Of a stretch of DNA of 64,000 nt, positions 1-9,094 are shown piece by piece. The stretch is from the NCBI RefSeq assembly GCF_005217455.1, contig NZ_SZPQ01000009.1:124001-188000 (forward strand), given 5' to 3'. The first letter of the stretch is position 1; every line of letters begins with the position of its first letter. Made by a program: the position numbers and the translations under genes. The notes beneath the pieces are model-generated. The model made no database searches. It was not told where the DNA came from and worked only from the letters and a program-made list of their open reading frames with translations. This DNA comes from Martelella alba. GTDB taxonomy: Bacteria > Pseudomonadota > Gammaproteobacteria > Enterobacterales > Enterobacteriaceae.

Positions 1-1180
1 GAAGATTGGAGAGTAACCCGTCATTATAACCGTCATGGATGCAATCCAGCATAAATCGCATCCGCAGCAGTCGGCTGGCGGCCCGGGTATTGTCATACAG
101 CGTCGCGTTCATGACGTGTTGCTTGGCCACATATTCCCTAAACAGTTTTGCCAAGGGGGCGGAGTTGTAAAAGAATTCTTCAGGGGCGGTTATGCATAAT
201 TTGAAAAAATTATAAGTATGAATGCCGCAGTCGTTATTATATTGAAACGCATCGCAAAATAAACAGATATGGCATTTTTCCCCCTTTTTTAAATCAATAA
301 GCTGGGTTATCATAGGTTTGATATCATCGTAAATCTCAGGGGAGTTCTTACTGTCGAAAATGCAAAAACGATAGCCTTGTCCCGTTTTGATAGCGATGGC
401 CGCGCTGAAATGGCCCACAAATGTCGAATATGCCGTCGACGGGTATATTACGGAAAGCAAGGGAATCAACAGTTTTTGGCCGGGCAGCATTTGCGCCAGT
501 TTTTCCCGGGCAAGACGCTTTGCCGACAATGCTTCGGTCTGCACATGTTTTTGACGGCTGGAAATATGAAAAGGGGCTGTTTTATTCTGCGGGTTGAAGA
601 TCACGGTGGCGGTGGAGCAGAAATTACCGGCGCGATCGGTCAGCAAATGCAGGGCGATATCAAGGACGGCGCTTTCAATCATGGTATCGGCCGGTAAAAT
701 TTCAAGCAACGTGGCGGGGGCTTGCAGAAACGCGGTAATTTGTCCCTGCCGCTCAATCATATACGCCAACGCGTCCATGACACCCGGTATGGCGATATAG
801 GATAACGCCATATCGCATAACCGGGTCTTGCAGGCGCTCGGCAGTGTGTCCAGCCGAAGAGAATGGCGGTTTACGCTTTCAAGCAGCAACCCGGCCGCCT
901 CGTTAATCCGATGCGCCACTTCGTAGGTTTGCTCCGCGGCGTGCATAATGTCGTAGAGCTGCAAACCCAACCGAATCCTGTTGCCGATGTCTTCAGAGGA
1001 CGGCTCCTGCGTTGCGCCATTAGCGGTGGGCTGCCAGAGTTCGATAATCATATCCGCCCGCGCGGCGACATCGCTGGCGGAAAAAGTTTGATAAAGGCGA
1101 TGACTCTCGTCAACGAAATCAATATCTGACTGACTCAACCATGATAACGAAATAGTATTGCTTATATTATTCCTGAGCAT
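1..1180 (-). CDS. YopJ-family (clan CE) type III effector-like acetyltransferase/cysteine protease, C-terminus cut by window edge
   Basis: An open frame runs leftward from ATG 1180 to the window edge (393 codons, no stop). The start follows an AAGGA ribosome site. The product has no signal peptide. Its first 230 residues are mostly helical-looking. Then come His257 (in VGHFSAAIA), Asp276 (in FCIFDSKN) and Cys318 (in QYNNDCGIHTY), with Gln313 upstream as the likely oxyanion-hole residue. The spacing (H to D 19, D to C 42) closely matches the YopJ triad as I recall it (His109, Glu128, Cys172). YopJ relatives are injected by type III secretion and acetylate host kinases. No chaperone or secretion gene is visible nearby. 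A C48/C79-type deubiquitinase of the same clan is the main alternative, because NDCG also resembles that group. Family fold confidence is good; function is inferred. Confidence 0.72.
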   Translation of the reverse strand, partial: MLRNNISNTISLSWLSQSDIDFVDESHRLYQTFSASDVAARADMIIELWQPTANGATQEPSSEDIGNRIRLGLQLYDIMHAAEQTYEVAHRINEAAGLLLESVNRHSLRLDTLPSACKTRLCDMALSYIAIPGVMDALAYMIERQGQITAFLQAPATLLEILPADTMIESAVLDIALHLLTDRAGNFCSTATVIFNPQNKTAPFHISSRQKHVQTEALSAKRLAREKLAQMLPGQKLLIPLLSVIYPSTAYSTFVGHFSAAIAIKTGQGYRFCIFDSKNSPEIYDDIKPMITQLIDLKKGEKCHICLFCDAFQYNNDCGIHTYNFFKLCITAPEEFFYNSAPLAKLFREYVAKQHVMNATLYDNTRAASRLLRMRFMLDCIHDGYNDGLLSNL

Positions 1181-1265
1181 TCTAATCCTTCAAATAGATT
1201 ATCATTTTTTCCTAAGAAAAAACTAATGCAATGAACATCAGTTATTTCGCTAATAAACTTATATA

Positions 1266-1385
1266 CGCTAAATAATTCAAGTTGCATCGCGGCGGCAAGT
1301 GAGTGCGTCCCAGTCACAAAGCTGGCTATGTGACTGGGATGGGCGAATGCAGCCAACAAAGAGGCAACTTGAAGTATGACGAGTA
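1266..1385. repeat. Palindromic intergenic repeat, full-length copy
   Basis: The element starts with CTAAATAATTCAAGTTGC and ends with GCAACTTGAAGTATGACGAG, so its ends are inverted repeats. The middle holds a second stem, CCCAGTCAC with GTGACTGGG. It lies between the divergent effector-like gene and the chemoreceptor. At least ten related or partial copies occur elsewhere in the window. Short spurious frames inside it are not genes. Confidence 0.85.
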
Positions 1386-1497
1386 GAGATTCGCCATATC
1401 GCCTGTTTGTTGAAAAACGAGGAGTATATTCGGGTTAAAGAGCAAAGATTTATTCTTGTTCAAGAAACGATCTTGGTCCGGACGCCTATTCCCCCGC

Positions 1498-1550
1498 TGG
1501 GTCGGACAAGCGTCGCCGACAAAGCGGCAACGCGAAGTATGACGAGTATA
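1498..1550. repeat. Right half of the palindromic intergenic repeat
   Basis: The segment ends in CGAAGTATGACGAGTATA, matching the right end of the copy at 1266-1385, but the left arm is missing. The rest of 1386-1844 is GC-rich and shows no convincing gene. It should contain the chemoreceptor promoter, which I could not pinpoint. Confidence 0.6.
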
Positions 1551-1844
1551 ACGCCGAGTTTGTCATCCTATCCTAAATAGTCCGGTTTGCATTGCGCCGG
1601 TAAGCGGGGACGATCCCGGCGCGGACGGCGGAGAATTTTCGCCACGCGGCGCGGAAGTATTTTTTTTCGACAGGCTAATTTTTCCCACGACGATGCCGAT
1701 AATCCGAGCACTGCCAGTCTCTCCGGGCATATCTTCCCGACTGTCGGGTTTGCTGGGAATCCCGGTTCATCCTCCAGCAATCGCCGGCCATCATGGGCAT
1801 AGTGTTAGGTAAGCGCAGCGAAGCCGCATTGCAAAGGTATCCGT

Positions 1845-3845
1845 ATGATTTTTCTGAAAAATATAAAGATAAAATTGGTGCTGATGGTCATTTTGGTGTT
1901 TTCCTATCTGCTCTGGGGGGGCGTATCCGCGTATACTTTTTATTCTCTCAAGCAAGTTAACCAGACCCTGGGCTTAAGCAACAATGAGCAGGAAAACAGC
2001 GACATCATCAACGGCGCCAACGAACAATATTATCAGGCCGTGACGGCGTTGGAGCGCGCGGCGCGCGCCGGGCAGGGCAATGATTCGGCGGATTTGGCCA
2101 CCGCCGCCAGCGAGCTGGATGCCATAGGTCGCGGGCTGACGCAATTTAAAGCCATTGATCACGGTATGCTCGATCCGTCGCTGGTGGACAAAATTTATAA
2201 CAGCTCACAACAACTGTTTACCCTCGGACTCCAGCCGCTGTATGCGGCCGTGAAGGAGGGGCGGATGGACGATTTCAATCGGGGGCTACAGGAAACCTAT
2301 CTGCCGTTGCGCAATGGATTCTCCACAGTGATACGGGATTACAATTCGGCCATCAACGCGATTAAAAACCAGTCCACCGTGCGTATCGATCAATTGATGA
2401 TGTGGTGTCAACGCGTGATTGCGGTCGCGCTGGTGATCGGTATTTTACTGCTGGTTTTTACCCATCGCTATCTGGTTCGTTATATGAACCGGCCGCTGGA
2501 TACCATCAAGGATTATTTCCGGGCCTGGGCCAACGGTCATTTAGGCGTACAGATCGTGGATTTAGGGCGTAATTGCATCGGTGAACTGGTGCCTTTTCTG
2601 AGCGAGATTAAAACCAATTGGTTGAATACCGTCTCTCAAATCCGTGATAGCGCACAGACCATTTACCAGGGCGCCAGCGAAATTTCCCAGGGCAACAACG
2701 ATCTTTCCTCGCGTACCGAACAGCAGGCTTCCGCTTTGGAGCAGACCGCCGCCAGTATGGAGCAGCTTAATTCCACCGTTAAGCACAACACCGAGAACGC
2801 CCACCAGGCCAGCAAACTGGCCACGGAGGCCTCGCAAACCGCCAAGAAAGGCGGCGCCATTGTTGAAGACGTGGTGGCGACCATGGGCAGTATCACCGCC
2901 AGTTCCAAGAAAATCGTCGAGATTATTGATGTCATCAACGGCATCGCTTTCCAAACCAATATTCTGGCGCTCAATGCGGCGGTTGAGGCGGCCAGGGCCG
3001 GTGAACAGGGACGCGGATTCGCCGTGGTGGCCGGCGAGGTCCGTAACCTGGCGCAACGCAGCGGCCAGGCGGCCAAAGAAATTCAGAACCTGATCCAGGA
3101 ATCGGTGGAGCGGGTGGAAATGGGGTCGCAACAGGTTGCGCATGCCGGCGAAACCATGAGCGATATCGTAAAGGCCATCACCCATGTCACGGATATTATG
3201 GGGGAAATCGCATCGGCATCCGACGAACAGGATAAAGGCATTAATCAGATAAGCCAGGCGGTGACGGAAATGGACGGCGTGACCCAGCAAAACGCGGCAT
3301 TGGTACAGCAGTCGGCCGCCGCCTCGGCTTCGCTGGAAGAACAGGCGCAATATTTGACCGAACTGGTGGCGGTTTTTCGGCTGGAGAGCGTGGGGGATGG
3401 GGACAATACCGCCCTGGCCGGGGAATTCATGGCCCGTGAGCGGGCCAAGGCGCCGGCTGGCCAGGATCGCTCAAGAACCCTGGCGGGGGAAGCCGTGGTT
3501 CATGGCCGTGCCAAGGAATTGAATGACAAGTCGCGGGCTAATGCGCTTAACAATATGGCGCCGGGCGCCGCCGCGCAAACAGGTGAATCCGCGCCCGCGC
3601 GTACCCGGGCGAAAGATTCCGGTGACATTCCGCCGGCGCGGACCAGGACCAAGGATTCGCCAGCGATGCCCGCCGCCCGTGGCCGCGCCGGCGCATTACC
3701 GGACAAACCCCTGACAAGCCGGAACCCGACCCCTTCCGGCGCCGCCCATGAATTGAAAAGACCGGTGGTGAAAAAAACCCGTACCGACCCTCCGCGCGGT
3801 CAGGGACGCACTCCCGCGCATGAGGAAAACTGGGAAACCTTCTAA
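1845..3845 (+). CDS. Methyl-accepting chemotaxis protein with long C-terminal linker and NWETF tether
   Basis: This is an inner-membrane chemoreceptor of 666 residues. TM1 is near residues 8-31 and a four-helix periplasmic sensor of about 150 residues follows. TM2 is near 185-206, then a HAMP domain and the cytoplasmic coiled-coil signalling domain. The hairpin tip is canonical ([18 protein letters not shown], then [20 protein letters not shown], about residues 365-405). After the signalling domain comes an unusually long basic, Ala/Arg/Pro-rich tail with repeated RAK/RTR motifs. It ends in EENWETF, the pentapeptide that binds CheR and CheB in Tar and Tsr. The ligand is unknown. No other che gene is visible, so the receptor must use a distant chemotaxis system. 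Confidence 0.95.
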   Translation: MIFLKNIKIKLVLMVILVFSYLLWGGVSAYTFYSLKQVNQTLGLSNNEQENSDIINGANEQYYQAVTALERAARAGQGNDSADLATAASELDAIGRGLTQFKAIDHGMLDPSLVDKIYNSSQQLFTLGLQPLYAAVKEGRMDDFNRGLQETYLPLRNGFSTVIRDYNSAINAIKNQSTVRIDQLMMWCQRVIAVALVIGILLLVFTHRYLVRYMNRPLDTIKDYFRAWANGHLGVQIVDLGRNCIGELVPFLSEIKTNWLNTVSQIRDSAQTIYQGASEISQGNNDLSSRTEQQASALEQTAASMEQLNSTVKHNTENAHQASKLATEASQTAKKGGAIVEDVVATMGSITASSKKIVEIIDVINGIAFQTNILALNAAVEAARAGEQGRGFAVVAGEVRNLAQRSGQAAKEIQNLIQESVERVEMGSQQVAHAGETMSDIVKAITHVTDIMGEIASASDEQDKGINQISQAVTEMDGVTQQNAALVQQSAAASASLEEQAQYLTELVAVFRLESVGDGDNTALAGEFMARERAKAPAGQDRSRTLAGEAVVHGRAKELNDKSRANALNNMAPGAAAQTGESAPARTRAKDSGDIPPARTRTKDSPAMPAARGRAGALPDKPLTSRNPTPSGAAHELKRPVVKKTRTDPPRGQGRTPAHEENWETF

Positions 3846-4078
3846 AGGCGCTTCCCGCCATCGCCAGGCCGCCATTGGCCCACAGCTTGCCGTTCTCCCG
3901 GTTCGGCGGTCTGGCTTTCGTCAATCAGTCTCGTTTCGCCGTTAAGAATCCGAAAAGCAGATTTCTATATGTAACATTAAGATTTTTTTAGGATTTTTCG
4001 TGATTTCCCTTTCAATTGGCTGACGTATTATGGCGCCATTCCGGTGTTAGCCGGTCATCATTGATTAGGAGCATGACG

Positions 4079-4627
4079 ATGAACAAGACAACGTTGGCAA
4101 TAGTCATCACCCTGATTACGACAAGCGCCGGTCTTCCTGCCGCCGCGTATGCCGATGGCGCCCCCGGTCATCAGGATGAGCAATGGCACCAACAACCGGG
4201 CGCCCAGGGGCATTCCGGTCCGCAAGGGCACTCCGGTCCGCAGGGGCATTCCGGTCCGCAGGGGCATTCCGGTCCCCAGGGGCATTCCGGTCCGCAGGGG
4301 CATTCCGGTCCGCAGGGGCATTCCGGTCCCCAGGGCCATCCTGAGAACCATTACCGCCAGGGCCCTCCGGGCGGCGGCCCGGCGCCGCACCATTTTCAGG
4401 GCAGGGAACGGGATCATTTCGCCTGGCGCGGTCACGATTTCTGGCGCGGCCGTCCATTGCCGCCGCCCTATCGCGGGCCCCATTACCGGATCGACGACTG
4501 GCGCACCCGTGGTCTGTATGCGCCGCCGGCCGGATACTACTGGTCCTATGTCGACGGTAACTATATGTTGGTGGCCGCCGCCACCGGCATCATTACCGCT
4601 ATTTTGCTTGATAGCGCTTTGCATTGA
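4079..4627 (+). CDS. RcnB-family periplasmic protein with GHSGPQ tandem repeats
   Basis: The chosen ATG has AGGAG seven bases upstream; an ATG at 4073 lies too close to it. A signal peptide (MNKTTLAIVITLI to AYADG) leads to a low-complexity segment with seven GHSGPQ units. The C-terminal domain carries the RcnB-type signature YRIDDWRTRGL, YYWSYVDGNY and a hydrophobic end GIITAILL. In E. coli, RcnB is a periplasmic factor in nickel and cobalt homeostasis. The His-rich repeats (one His per unit) could bind metal, which is inference. A close paralogue without repeats lies at 48342-48707 and a more distant one at 15357-15833. Confidence 0.82.
   Translation: MNKTTLAIVITLITTSAGLPAAAYADGAPGHQDEQWHQQPGAQGHSGPQGHSGPQGHSGPQGHSGPQGHSGPQGHSGPQGHSGPQGHPENHYRQGPPGGGPAPHHFQGRERDHFAWRGHDFWRGRPLPPPYRGPHYRIDDWRTRGLYAPPAGYYWSYVDGNYMLVAAATGIITAILLDSALH
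4205..4330 (+). repeat. Seven tandem 18-bp repeats inside the RcnB-family gene
   Basis: The unit CAGGGGCATTCCGGTCCG is repeated seven times head to tail with few substitutions, and a degenerate eighth unit follows. Because 18 is a multiple of three, copy-number changes keep the frame and only change the number of GHSGPQ units. Near identity suggests recent slippage or expansion. Confidence 0.95.
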
Positions 4628-4666
4628 TGCGCCTGATCCCCTAAACCTCCCAACACATTGCCTCAA

Positions 4667-4692
4667 GGCGGCCGGCAAGGAAAGCGGCCGCC
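4667..4692 (+). terminator. GC-rich hairpin after the RcnB-family gene
   Basis: GGCGGCCG and CGGCCGCC form a perfect 8-bp stem with a 10-nt loop, 40 bases after the stop codon. No U-tract follows directly, so it may be an mRNA 3' stabiliser and not a classical intrinsic terminator. Confidence 0.4.
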
Positions 4693-4818
4693 CTGGGCGT
4701 CGATTTCATCTCTCCCTCCTGATTTTTGTTTTGTGAAAGAATTTATTTATTCATTTACTTTAAGAATGTAATTATTCATAATAAAAAAATGCAACAACCC
4801 CTATCACCGGAGAAGATG

Positions 4819-5241
4819 ATGTCATCCACGGATACGCTTGAGTTTCACGTGCCCGAACTGGCGCTGACCTTCAGGGCCAGACTTCTGCATGATGAAAACC
4901 CCGATGTCGTACAACAGGTATTGGCCCAGTTGCCGCTGCGCAGTGTCCTGGGGCATGTGGTGGTCTCTGGCGAGGCCGTCTGGATGCCGACCCGGATCGT
5001 ACACCTGGGTCGCAGCAACATGGTGCAGCGGACGCCGGGCGCGGTCTATCTTTACGCCCCCGGTCAAACCATTTGCCTGACCTACGGCCGTATCACGGAA
5101 AGCGCAAAGGTGAATAAATTCGGCGAAGTGCTCGCCGAGGATTTGCAAACCTTGAGCCGTTTGGGCGCGCATGTCTGGGAACGCACGGTTGCGCAGCCGA
5201 GGCGCACTACTGTTGAAATCATCGTAAGGAAGGCCGCCTGA
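4819..5241 (+). CDS. Cyclophilin-like domain protein (DUF3830 / cucumopine synthase N-terminal-like)
   Basis: The ATG at 4819 has GGAGA at good distance; ATGs at 4789 and 4816 are alternatives. The 140-residue product has no signal peptide. Features resembling the DUF3830 cyclophilin-like fold are LGHVVVSGEAVWMP, then PGAVYLYAPGQTICLTYGR near residues 70-100. From memory, the same fold forms the N-terminal part of cucumopine/mikimopine synthases, which condense histidine with 2-oxoglutarate. The stop overlaps the next start by one base (TGATG), so the two proteins are probably made together. The cluster also contains histidine ammonia-lyase, so a histidine-derived substrate is plausible but unproven. 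Confidence 0.6.
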   Translation: MSSTDTLEFHVPELALTFRARLLHDENPDVVQQVLAQLPLRSVLGHVVVSGEAVWMPTRIVHLGRSNMVQRTPGAVYLYAPGQTICLTYGRITESAKVNKFGEVLAEDLQTLSRLGAHVWERTVAQPRRTTVEIIVRKAA

Positions 5242-5786
5242 TGACCATTACCCGCTTTACCGGCCACTGGCGCGAGGCCAAAGTCGCCATTGAACAAGAA
5301 ATCGATCGCGTCTGGCTGGAGGAGCCGGAGGAAATCCGCAAAATTCGCTGGGGCGTCATCGACAGCGGGGCGGGCAGCGGCGAGCAGTCTTTTTCCGTGC
5401 TGGTCCATCTTGAGGCGTATTTGATGCTGGTCGGCGCCGATGTGATGTATCGGTTTCTGAAAATATCCCAATATGAGGATATGCAACTCGCCACGCTAAC
5501 CCGAATCACGCGCGAGTTTTTGACCGCGACATTCAATGTCTTCGAATTTATGACTGATCTGGGTCTGACCCATATGCACCAAATCGGTCAAATGTACTCC
5601 GATGCGCTGGATACATTGGAATCCAAAGAGGATTATGTGGAATTGACCGGGGCCATGATGACGTATGTGATTCGGATGCACCGCTGGATCCATTATATTT
5701 TCCCTTGGAACCTGGGCGTCGCTTTTCCGCATCGCAAGCCGGGAGAATTGCTCTCCATGGCCTCGGTGGTCAAACCGGCCGTTTGA
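5241..5786 (+). CDS. Predicted helical partner protein; possible cucumopine-synthase-like C-terminal bundle
   Basis: This 181-residue cytosolic protein is translationally coupled to the cyclophilin-like gene (TGATG overlap, AAGGAAGG upstream). It has no signal peptide or membrane segment and reads as mainly alpha-helical, with aromatic- and Met-rich stretches (FNVFEFMTDLGLTHMHQIGQ, then MHRWIHYIFPWNLG). I do not recognise it with certainty. Opine synthases of the cucumopine type have a helical C-terminal domain after the cyclophilin-like domain, so these two genes could be a split version. That is inference from size, order and coupling. Confidence 0.45.
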   Translation: MTITRFTGHWREAKVAIEQEIDRVWLEEPEEIRKIRWGVIDSGAGSGEQSFSVLVHLEAYLMLVGADVMYRFLKISQYEDMQLATLTRITREFLTATFNVFEFMTDLGLTHMHQIGQMYSDALDTLESKEDYVELTGAMMTYVIRMHRWIHYIFPWNLGVAFPHRKPGELLSMASVVKPAV

Positions 5787-5799
5787 CGCGGTATTCAGC

Positions 5800-5815
5800 G
5801 GCGCGTTCGCGCGCC
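5800..5815. terminator. UUCG tetraloop hairpin
   Basis: GGCGCG-TTCG-CGCGCC forms a perfect stem with the very stable UUCG loop, 14 bases after the stop of the preceding gene. One more C-G pair extends it. There is no T-run, so its role as terminator or mRNA stabiliser is open. Confidence 0.4.
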
Positions 5816-5938
5816 GTCGACGCCGTCCGGTAGCGATAAATTGTAAAGTTGTATAGACTGCGGGCTTATCAGGCGGTGTTAACCGGGGCCGACAGGGATC
5901 TTATCGCTGAGCTCGGCGCCCTTCGCACAGGAATAACC

Positions 5939-6853
5939 ATGGCTGACAGCGAACTCGAAAAGACGACTCCCCTTCCTGATTTGCCAAACGGCGGTTCCGC
6001 CAGCGCGCAAAACGAGCGGCAGGCCATCTATGCCGAGCTGGACCGGCGCGCCCAGGGGCAACGGCTCACGCCGGCGCAGCGGCGCATTGCGCAATGCCTG
6101 ATTGAAAACAGCAACGAAATCGGTTTTCTTTCCAGTCTCGAACTGGCGAAACTGGCCAATGTCAGCCAGCCTTCCGTCACCCGCTTCGCCACCTCGTTGG
6201 GGTTCGACGGCTATCTGGAAATGCGCCGGCATCTTCGCTCCGGCCTCAGCGTCGGCGAACCCCGGGCGGAAATATTGACCAACCGTTATCAGGCGGCGGC
6301 GCAGGCCGAGATGCATAATCTGGAAGAGCTGAGCAACATGCTGGCCGATGACAGCCTGATAGATCGTTTCGGCGCGGCGCTGGCGTCCTCCCGGCCTCTT
6401 GCGGTGCTTGGTCTGCGCGCATCCTGCGGTTTGGCGGCGCAATTCGCTTATTTCGCGGCGAAGGTGCATCCGGATATCCGGCTGCTGACCGGCGGCGGCT
6501 CCATTAACGAGGACCGGCTGGAACAAGTTAAGGCCGCCGGGGGCACATGCGTGCTGGCGTTCATGATGCCGTTGTTTCCGCGCGAGACGGTACGCGCGTT
6601 GGAATTCGCCAGGGAGATCGGTCTGACGGTGGCGCTGGTGGCCGATGCCAGTCTGGCGGATTATTCGCGCTGGTCTGATATGTTGCTGCAAGTACCTATT
6701 AACACCAGTCTGGTCTTTGATTCTTATTCCGCTCCCACAATGATGGTGTCGGTTTTGCTGGATGCCATGTGCAATCACATGAAAAACGAAGCGCAAAGCC
6801 GTCTGGATCATCTTGACCATTCATCCAGAAAGCGAAAAGTTTTTACCCGTTAA
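5939..6853 (+). CDS. MurR/RpiR-family transcriptional regulator
   Basis: The 304-residue protein has an N-terminal HTH of the RpiR type (TPAQRRIAQCLIEN, then LAKLANVSQPSVTRFATSLG, residues about 40-95). A C-terminal SIS sugar-isomerase-fold effector domain follows (about residues 130-260). The ATG at 5939 is preceded by CAGGAA; an in-frame start upstream at 5849 lacks a ribosome site. RpiR proteins sense phosphorylated sugars or small metabolites. Here the gene sits between the cyclophilin-like pair and hutH, and probably controls this cluster. The effector is unknown. Confidence 0.85.
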   Translation: MADSELEKTTPLPDLPNGGSASAQNERQAIYAELDRRAQGQRLTPAQRRIAQCLIENSNEIGFLSSLELAKLANVSQPSVTRFATSLGFDGYLEMRRHLRSGLSVGEPRAEILTNRYQAAAQAEMHNLEELSNMLADDSLIDRFGAALASSRPLAVLGLRASCGLAAQFAYFAAKVHPDIRLLTGGGSINEDRLEQVKAAGGTCVLAFMMPLFPRETVRALEFAREIGLTVALVADASLADYSRWSDMLLQVPINTSLVFDSYSAPTMMVSVLLDAMCNHMKNEAQSRLDHLDHSSRKRKVFTR

Positions 6854-7091
6854 CCCTTCCGCCGGCCAGGGGATTGGCCGGCGCGTCACATAGCCGATGG
6901 ATTCCACAACCGGGCAAAGCGGTAGATTCTCCTGTCTCCAGGCGTGAAAATTCAAGCGACTGGAAGGGGCGTGTGTTGCCGGCAGGCCGGTAACGCGCAA
7001 ATAAAGGGCGCAACCCCTTTTTATTCCTCAATGGCGAAAATCGTTTTCGTCCGAGGCCGACGTATTCGGTATTTTTTATTTCGAGGTGGTT

Positions 7092-8618
7092 ATGAGCATC
7101 CTATTAACACCGGGGGAGGTCACCCAGGCCATGCTGGAATCCGTGTACTGGACGGGTGAACCGGCCCGGCTGGATGGCGAATTCGATAAATATGTCGCGG
7201 CGGGCGCCGCCCGCATCGCCGCCATCGCCACCGGCGATGCGCCGGTTTACGGGGTCAATACCGGTTTCGGCAAGTTGGCGTCGATCAAGGTCAACAGCCA
7301 GGATGTGGCGACGTTGCAGCGTAATTTGATTTTGTCCCATTGTTGCGGCATGGGCGCGCCTTTGCCGGAAAATATCGTCCGGCTTATTATGTCGCTCAAG
7401 CTGATTTCCCTGGGCCGCGGCGCTTCCGGGGTGAGGCTCGAACTGATACGGTTGATTGAGGGCATGCTGGCTAACGGCGTTATCCCGGTCATCCCCGAAA
7501 AAGGCTCAGTGGGCGCGTCCGGCGATTTGGCGCCGCTGGCTCATATGGCCGCGGTGATGCTGGGCGAGGGCGAGGCTTTTCATGAAGGCGTTCGTTTGTC
7601 CGGCGCCGACGCCCTGACCCGTGCCGGTCTGAAGCCGGTGGTCCTGGCCGCCAAGGAGGGGCTGGCGCTTATCAATGGCACCCAGACTTCCACCGCGTTG
7701 GCGCTGGCGGGATTATTCCGGGCGCAGCGCGCCGCCGTGACGTCGCTGATTACCGGCGCCATGTCCACCGATGCGGCCATGGGTTCCGCCGCGCCGTTTC
7801 ATCCCGATATCCAGACGCTGCGCGGCCATCGCGGCCAGATCGACGCGGCGGCGGGATTGCGGGCTCTGCTGGCGGATTCGGCTATTTTGGTCAGCCATAC
7901 TGACAATGACGAGCGGGTCCAGGATCCGTATTGCATCCGTTGCCAGCCGCAGGTGGTCGGCGCCTGCCTGGATCTGTTGCGCTCCGCGGCCCTGACGCTT
8001 ATCACCGAGGCCAATGCGGTCACGGATAATCCTTTGATCCTGTCGGACGGGACCACGGTGTCCGGGGGGAATTTTCATGCCGAGCCGGTCGCTTTCGCCG
8101 CCGATCAAATTGCCCTGGCGGTCTGCGAAATAGGCGCCATCGCGCAGCGGCGTATCGCGTTGCTGGTGGATCCCGCGCTCTCCTACGGTTTACCGGCATT
8201 TCTGGCGAAAAAACCCGGCTTGAATTCCGGAATGATGATCGCCGAGGTGACGTCGGCCGCGCTCATGTCGGAAAACAAGCAGATGTCCCATCCGGCATCC
8301 GTGGATTCCACCCCCACTTCGGCCAATCAGGAAGATCATGTTTCCATGGCCTGCCATGGCGCGCGCCGCCTGTTGCCGATGACCGACAACCTGTTTGCCA
8401 TCATCGGCATTGAGGCGCTGGCCGCCGCCCTGGGCATTGAATTCCGCGCGCCGCTCGCCACCAGCGCGCCGTTGCAACGGGTGATAGACCGGATCCGCGC
8501 GGCGGTTCCCGCCCTTGAAGCCGACCGGTATATGGCCGATGATCTTGAGCAGGCCCGCCAACTGGTGCGCTCCGGCGTGTTGCGATCGGCGGCCGGCATC
8601 GGCGGTCTGCCGCAATGA
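7092..8618 (+). CDS. hutH: Histidine ammonia-lyase
   Basis: HutH converts L-histidine to trans-urocanate and ammonia in the cytosol. The 508-residue product has the self-cyclising MIO triad Ala142-Ser143-Gly144 in [15 protein letters not shown]. It also has [11 protein letters not shown] near the N-terminus, SHCCGMG (the His typical of histidine- over phenylalanine-specific enzymes) and [14 protein letters not shown]. Length is normal. GAGGTGG lies just upstream of ATG 7092; the GTG at 7086 is less likely. No hutU, hutI or hutG is in the window, so urocanate would have to be handled elsewhere or differently. An importer and HyuA/HyuB follow on the same strand after a 476-bp gap. Confidence 0.93.
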   Translation: MSILLTPGEVTQAMLESVYWTGEPARLDGEFDKYVAAGAARIAAIATGDAPVYGVNTGFGKLASIKVNSQDVATLQRNLILSHCCGMGAPLPENIVRLIMSLKLISLGRGASGVRLELIRLIEGMLANGVIPVIPEKGSVGASGDLAPLAHMAAVMLGEGEAFHEGVRLSGADALTRAGLKPVVLAAKEGLALINGTQTSTALALAGLFRAQRAAVTSLITGAMSTDAAMGSAAPFHPDIQTLRGHRGQIDAAAGLRALLADSAILVSHTDNDERVQDPYCIRCQPQVVGACLDLLRSAALTLITEANAVTDNPLILSDGTTVSGGNFHAEPVAFAADQIALAVCEIGAIAQRRIALLVDPALSYGLPAFLAKKPGLNSGMMIAEVTSAALMSENKQMSHPASVDSTPTSANQEDHVSMACHGARRLLPMTDNLFAIIGIEALAAALGIEFRAPLATSAPLQRVIDRIRAAVPALEADRYMADDLEQARQLVRSGVLRSAAGIGGLPQ

Positions 8619-9094
8619 CGGTCGCCCCGGTTCCGGTCGGACGGTCCGCGCCGCCCGGATACGGATTATCGGCCTTATGACACAGTCGTAAAAGCCGGCC
8701 CGAAAACGGCGTATTTTCTCTTTTCCCGTCGCCCACCGCATCCCCCGGGGCGGCGGTTGCCGTGTCGTTTCCCCCTGGCCCCGCGCCCTGCAAAGCGGGT
8801 AAATCACTCTTAATCCCGGCGGCGGCCGTGCTCGCGGCCACCGCGTTCCAAGGCCGCAAGACGCAGTCGGCCAGGTCGCCGTTTTCCCGTCGCCCTGCTT
8901 TTCGAAGGCGCTGCCACAGGCAATTTCCGCTAGGCATGACTCTTTGGCGGCGCCTGGCGCGTCAGTGTTTGAATGATTTTTTTCTTAAAAATTTATTATT
9001 GCATTTATTATTCACATAATTTAGATTGATTAAAGTGGTTGAGTTTTGAACGGCCTTCCGATCCCCGTCAGCGCGTCATAAAGGATGGAAACCT
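8619..9094. other. Intergenic gap between hutH and the ABC importer
   Basis: The first 350 bases are GC-rich and hold no convincing gene. About 8971-9050 is strongly AT-rich and is the likely promoter region for the importer/HyuAB genes. I could not assign clean -35 and -10 boxes. No ABC ATPase gene or remnant is visible here. Confidence 0.4.

Noticed and set aside
1162-1359. Short leftward frame across the palindromic repeat
   Set aside because: It translates the repeat itself and overlaps the start of the effector-like gene.
1568-1802. Short overlapping frames on both strands before the chemoreceptor
   Set aside because: Neither has a ribosome site, conserved pattern or neighbour support.
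2562-3350. Long leftward open frame opposite the chemoreceptor
   Set aside because: It lies wholly antisense to the conserved signalling domain, has no ribosome site or family pattern, and is a by-product of GC-rich codon use.
4205-4330. Regular repeat array resembling a CRISPR
   Set aside because: The 18-bp units are directly adjacent with no spacers and encode GHSGPQ in a real gene.
5879-6820. Long leftward open frame opposite the RpiR regulator
   Set aside because: It is a shadow of a clearly conserved HTH/SIS gene; its translation is low-complexity Arg/Gln/His-rich with no family pattern.
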